A stretch of DNA of 42,551 nucleotides from the NCBI GenBank assembly GCA_964458325.1, contig CAYWIM010000033.1, forward strand, positions 1-42,551, in the 5' to 3' direction. Each line of letters opens with the position of its first letter. The first letter of the stretch is position 1. Source of the stretch: JAGMXM01 sp964458325 (GTDB taxonomy: Bacteria > Verrucomicrobiota > Verrucomicrobiia > Limisphaerales > UBA1319). Shown one piece after another: positions 41,090 through 42,551 of the stretch. The notes beneath the pieces were generated by a model. It had not been told where the DNA came from, ran no database searches, and was given only the letters and a program-made list of their open reading frames with translations. The position numbers and the translations under genes are program-made.

Positions 41090-42330
41090 AACGGCTGCTT
41101 GTCTACCTGAATGGCGAACGGGTCGGCACGCTGGACGAGAATGACAGCGGGCTTCTCGGGTTCCAATACGCCCCGGAATGGATGGACAGGCCGGAAGCGA
41201 TGCCTCTTTCCCGATCGCTGCCGCTGCAGAGCGAACCGTTCCGGGGAAAACATGCCCGCCCTTTCTTCGCCGGCGTCCTTCCCGACGAGGGGCCAAGGCA
41301 ACAGATCGCCGCTATTCTTGGCATCAGCAAACGCAACGATTTCGCCATGCTCAAACGCATGGGCGGCGAATGTGCCGGAGCAGTCAGCCTGCTGCCGGAG
41401 GACGCGCCGCCTCCGGCCACGGGCGAGATGCGTGTTCGTGAACTGAGCGAGAAAGAGCTGGAAGAGATCGTCGCGGAGCTTCCCCGCCGTCCGCTGATGG
41501 CGGGACGCGAAGGGCTGAGGCTTTCGCTGGCCGGATCGCAGTCGAAGCTGCCGATCCTGATGCGGGATGCCGCGATCGCGCTGCCTCTCGGCAACACACC
41601 GAGCACGCACATCATCAAGCCGGAGCCCGAGCGATTCCCCGGCCTGGTCGCTACCGAGGTCTTCTGCATGATGCTGGCCAAGGCGGCCGGTCTGAATGTT
41701 CCTCCGGTGTCCATCCGCCAGGTCGGCGACAAGCCGTGCATCGTCGTCCGGCGATACGACCGTGCCATCGGCGCGGACGGCTCGGTCACGCGCGTTCATC
41801 AGGAGGATTTCTGCCAGGCGCTGGGGTTCCCCCCGGAGCGCAAGTACCAGCAGGAAGGCGGCCCGCTGCTCCGCGACTGCATCGGCCTGCTCCGCGATTG
41901 GTCGACCGTCGCGGCGCTGGACATTCGCGATTTCCTGGATGGCCTGATTTTCAATGTACTGATCGGAAATGCCGACGCGCACGGCAGGAACTACTCGATG
42001 CTCTACCGTCGCGCCGAACGAAGGCTTGCGCCGTTCTATGATCTGGTCTGTACGCTGGCTTGGCCGGAGCTGTCCAGGACTCCAGCCATGAAGATCGGGA
42101 ACAGCGACTCCATCGAGACGATCACGCCCGTCCACTGGCGGAAGATGGCCCAGGAGTGCAGCGTGGGTTGGCCGATGCTGCGTGAACGCATCGTGGGTTT
42201 GTGCGGCAAGGCCATCGATGAACTCCGTAATCAAGACCTTCTGGCGGCCACGAACGACCTCACCATGGCCAGGCGCGTGGCTGCCATCATCCAGGAACGG
42301 GCCTCACTGCTGCTCCATGGCCTGAGATAA
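41086..42330 (+). CDS. hipA: HipA-like Ser/Thr kinase toxin
   Basis: A 414-aa HipA-family kinase toxin (E. coli HipA phosphorylates glutamyl-tRNA synthetase and causes persistence). The Couple_hipA N-terminal domain covers about residues 1-105 (VYLNGERVGTL..MPLSRSLPL). The kinase part has the flexible autophosphorylation loop SLAGSQSKLPIL (about 146-157; E. coli SIAGAQEKTALL), STHIIKPEP with the ATP Lys, the catalytic GNADAHGRNYSML (about 297-309; Asp and Asn equal to D309 and N314) and the metal-binding Asp in FYDLVCTLAWPE. All key residues are present, so an active toxin is expected. It overlaps hipB by 4 nt (ATGA). Confidence 0.95.
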   Translation: MKRLLVYLNGERVGTLDENDSGLLGFQYAPEWMDRPEAMPLSRSLPLQSEPFRGKHARPFFAGVLPDEGPRQQIAAILGISKRNDFAMLKRMGGECAGAVSLLPEDAPPPATGEMRVRELSEKELEEIVAELPRRPLMAGREGLRLSLAGSQSKLPILMRDAAIALPLGNTPSTHIIKPEPERFPGLVATEVFCMMLAKAAGLNVPPVSIRQVGDKPCIVVRRYDRAIGADGSVTRVHQEDFCQALGFPPERKYQQEGGPLLRDCIGLLRDWSTVAALDIRDFLDGLIFNVLIGNADAHGRNYSMLYRRAERRLAPFYDLVCTLAWPELSRTPAMKIGNSDSIETITPVHWRKMAQECSVGWPMLRERIVGLCGKAIDELRNQDLLAATNDLTMARRVAAIIQERASLLLHGLR

Positions 42331-42374
42331 GCATTCACGTTCCGGCGCGGCGCGGCGCCCTCCCGATCGATTCC

Positions 42375-42551
42375 ATGGCAGTCCTGCGCCGGGGAATCGC
42401 AGGTGGGAACTGGTGTTACGGCCAGGTCCAGGCGCGCTTGTCCGATCTGTCGGCGCCCGACTATGCCGCCGAGACTCAAGGCAATCCGACTGGGAATTAC
42501 GAGCATCTCAGCATGTCCATCAAGACCCCGGTGTTTGTGGTGGGCGGCAAT
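42375..42551 (+). CDS. Possible partial CDS running off the window, unknown
   Basis: An open frame of 59 codons from the ATG at 42375 to the right edge, reading MAVLRRGIAGGNWCYGQVQ at the start and SIKTPVFVVGGN at the end. It has no stop and no family resemblance I recognise. It lies 44 nt after hipA with no clear ribosome binding site. An opposing minus-strand frame overlaps it. Weak call. Confidence 0.3.
   Translation, partial: MAVLRRGIAGGNWCYGQVQARLSDLSAPDYAAETQGNPTGNYEHLSMSIKTPVFVVGGN

Noticed and set aside
42231..42506. Minus-strand frame over the 3' end of hipA
   Set aside because: Overlaps the conserved hipA coding sequence and has no motif.

Overview
This is a GC-rich (about 65% by eye) bacterial window containing a 10-N scaffold gap, so it is probably a metagenome-derived scaffold. 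The gene content points to Verrucomicrobiota, perhaps the Limisphaerales/Pedosphaerales side. The clues are a XylR-type regulator (LacI-like sensor plus AraC helix-turn-helix), a stand-alone pseudopilin-like protein with an H-x9-DG motif, a very large secreted lamin-tail/CotH protein, and a GH78 rhamnosidase. The taxonomic assignment is inference. I see no tRNA, rRNA, CRISPR array or insertion sequence.

Layout. 1-9.4 kb: a secreted or anchored helical protein, a polytopic membrane protein of unknown function, homoserine dehydrogenase, an exported alpha-L-rhamnosidase, hydroxyethylthiazole kinase and a XylR-type regulator. 9.6-16.5 kb: a pseudopilin-like gene, then a tight six-gene operon: isopropylmalate-dehydrogenase-family enzyme, cyclase-family hydrolase, MFS transporter, Gfo/Idh/MocA oxidoreductase, VOC protein and DUF1537 acid-sugar kinase. 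It looks like a sugar-acid uptake and catabolism route and ends at a clear hairpin terminator. 16.6-23.1 kb: the giant LTD/CotH protein, then a lipoprotein MsrB translationally coupled to a small Smr-domain protein.

23.2-35.4 kb, minus strand, is the most interesting part. Eleven co-oriented, mostly overlapping genes run in this order: a PaaK-type aryl/acyl-CoA ligase, a double-ACT protein, a formate-dehydrogenase-like molybdopterin oxidoreductase, sulfhydrogenase-like beta (FeS) and gamma (FAD/NAD(P)/2Fe-2S) subunits, a hydrogenase maturation endopeptidase, and a compact group 4 membrane-bound [NiFe] hydrogenase (HycC-, HycE-, HycD-, HycF- and HycG-like). The hydrogenase large subunit keeps all four Ni-binding cysteines and a HycE-like C-terminal processing site. 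The molybdopterin subunit keeps a Cys-His active-site pair but has Thr where formate dehydrogenases have the substrate-binding Arg (E. coli FdhF R333). It may therefore oxidise something other than formate. I infer a membrane complex that couples an unknown Mo/W-dependent oxidation and NAD(P)(H) to H2 and ion pumping, possibly linked to acyl or aryl acid metabolism through the CoA ligase.

35.7-42.5 kb: a PiT phosphate transporter, a large SNF2-family helicase overlapping an RluA-type pseudouridine synthase, and a HipBA toxin-antitoxin module. The HipBA promoter carries two matching 18-bp operator-like sites, one of them a perfect palindrome lying inside the 3' end of the pseudouridine synthase gene. 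A possible partial gene runs off the right edge.
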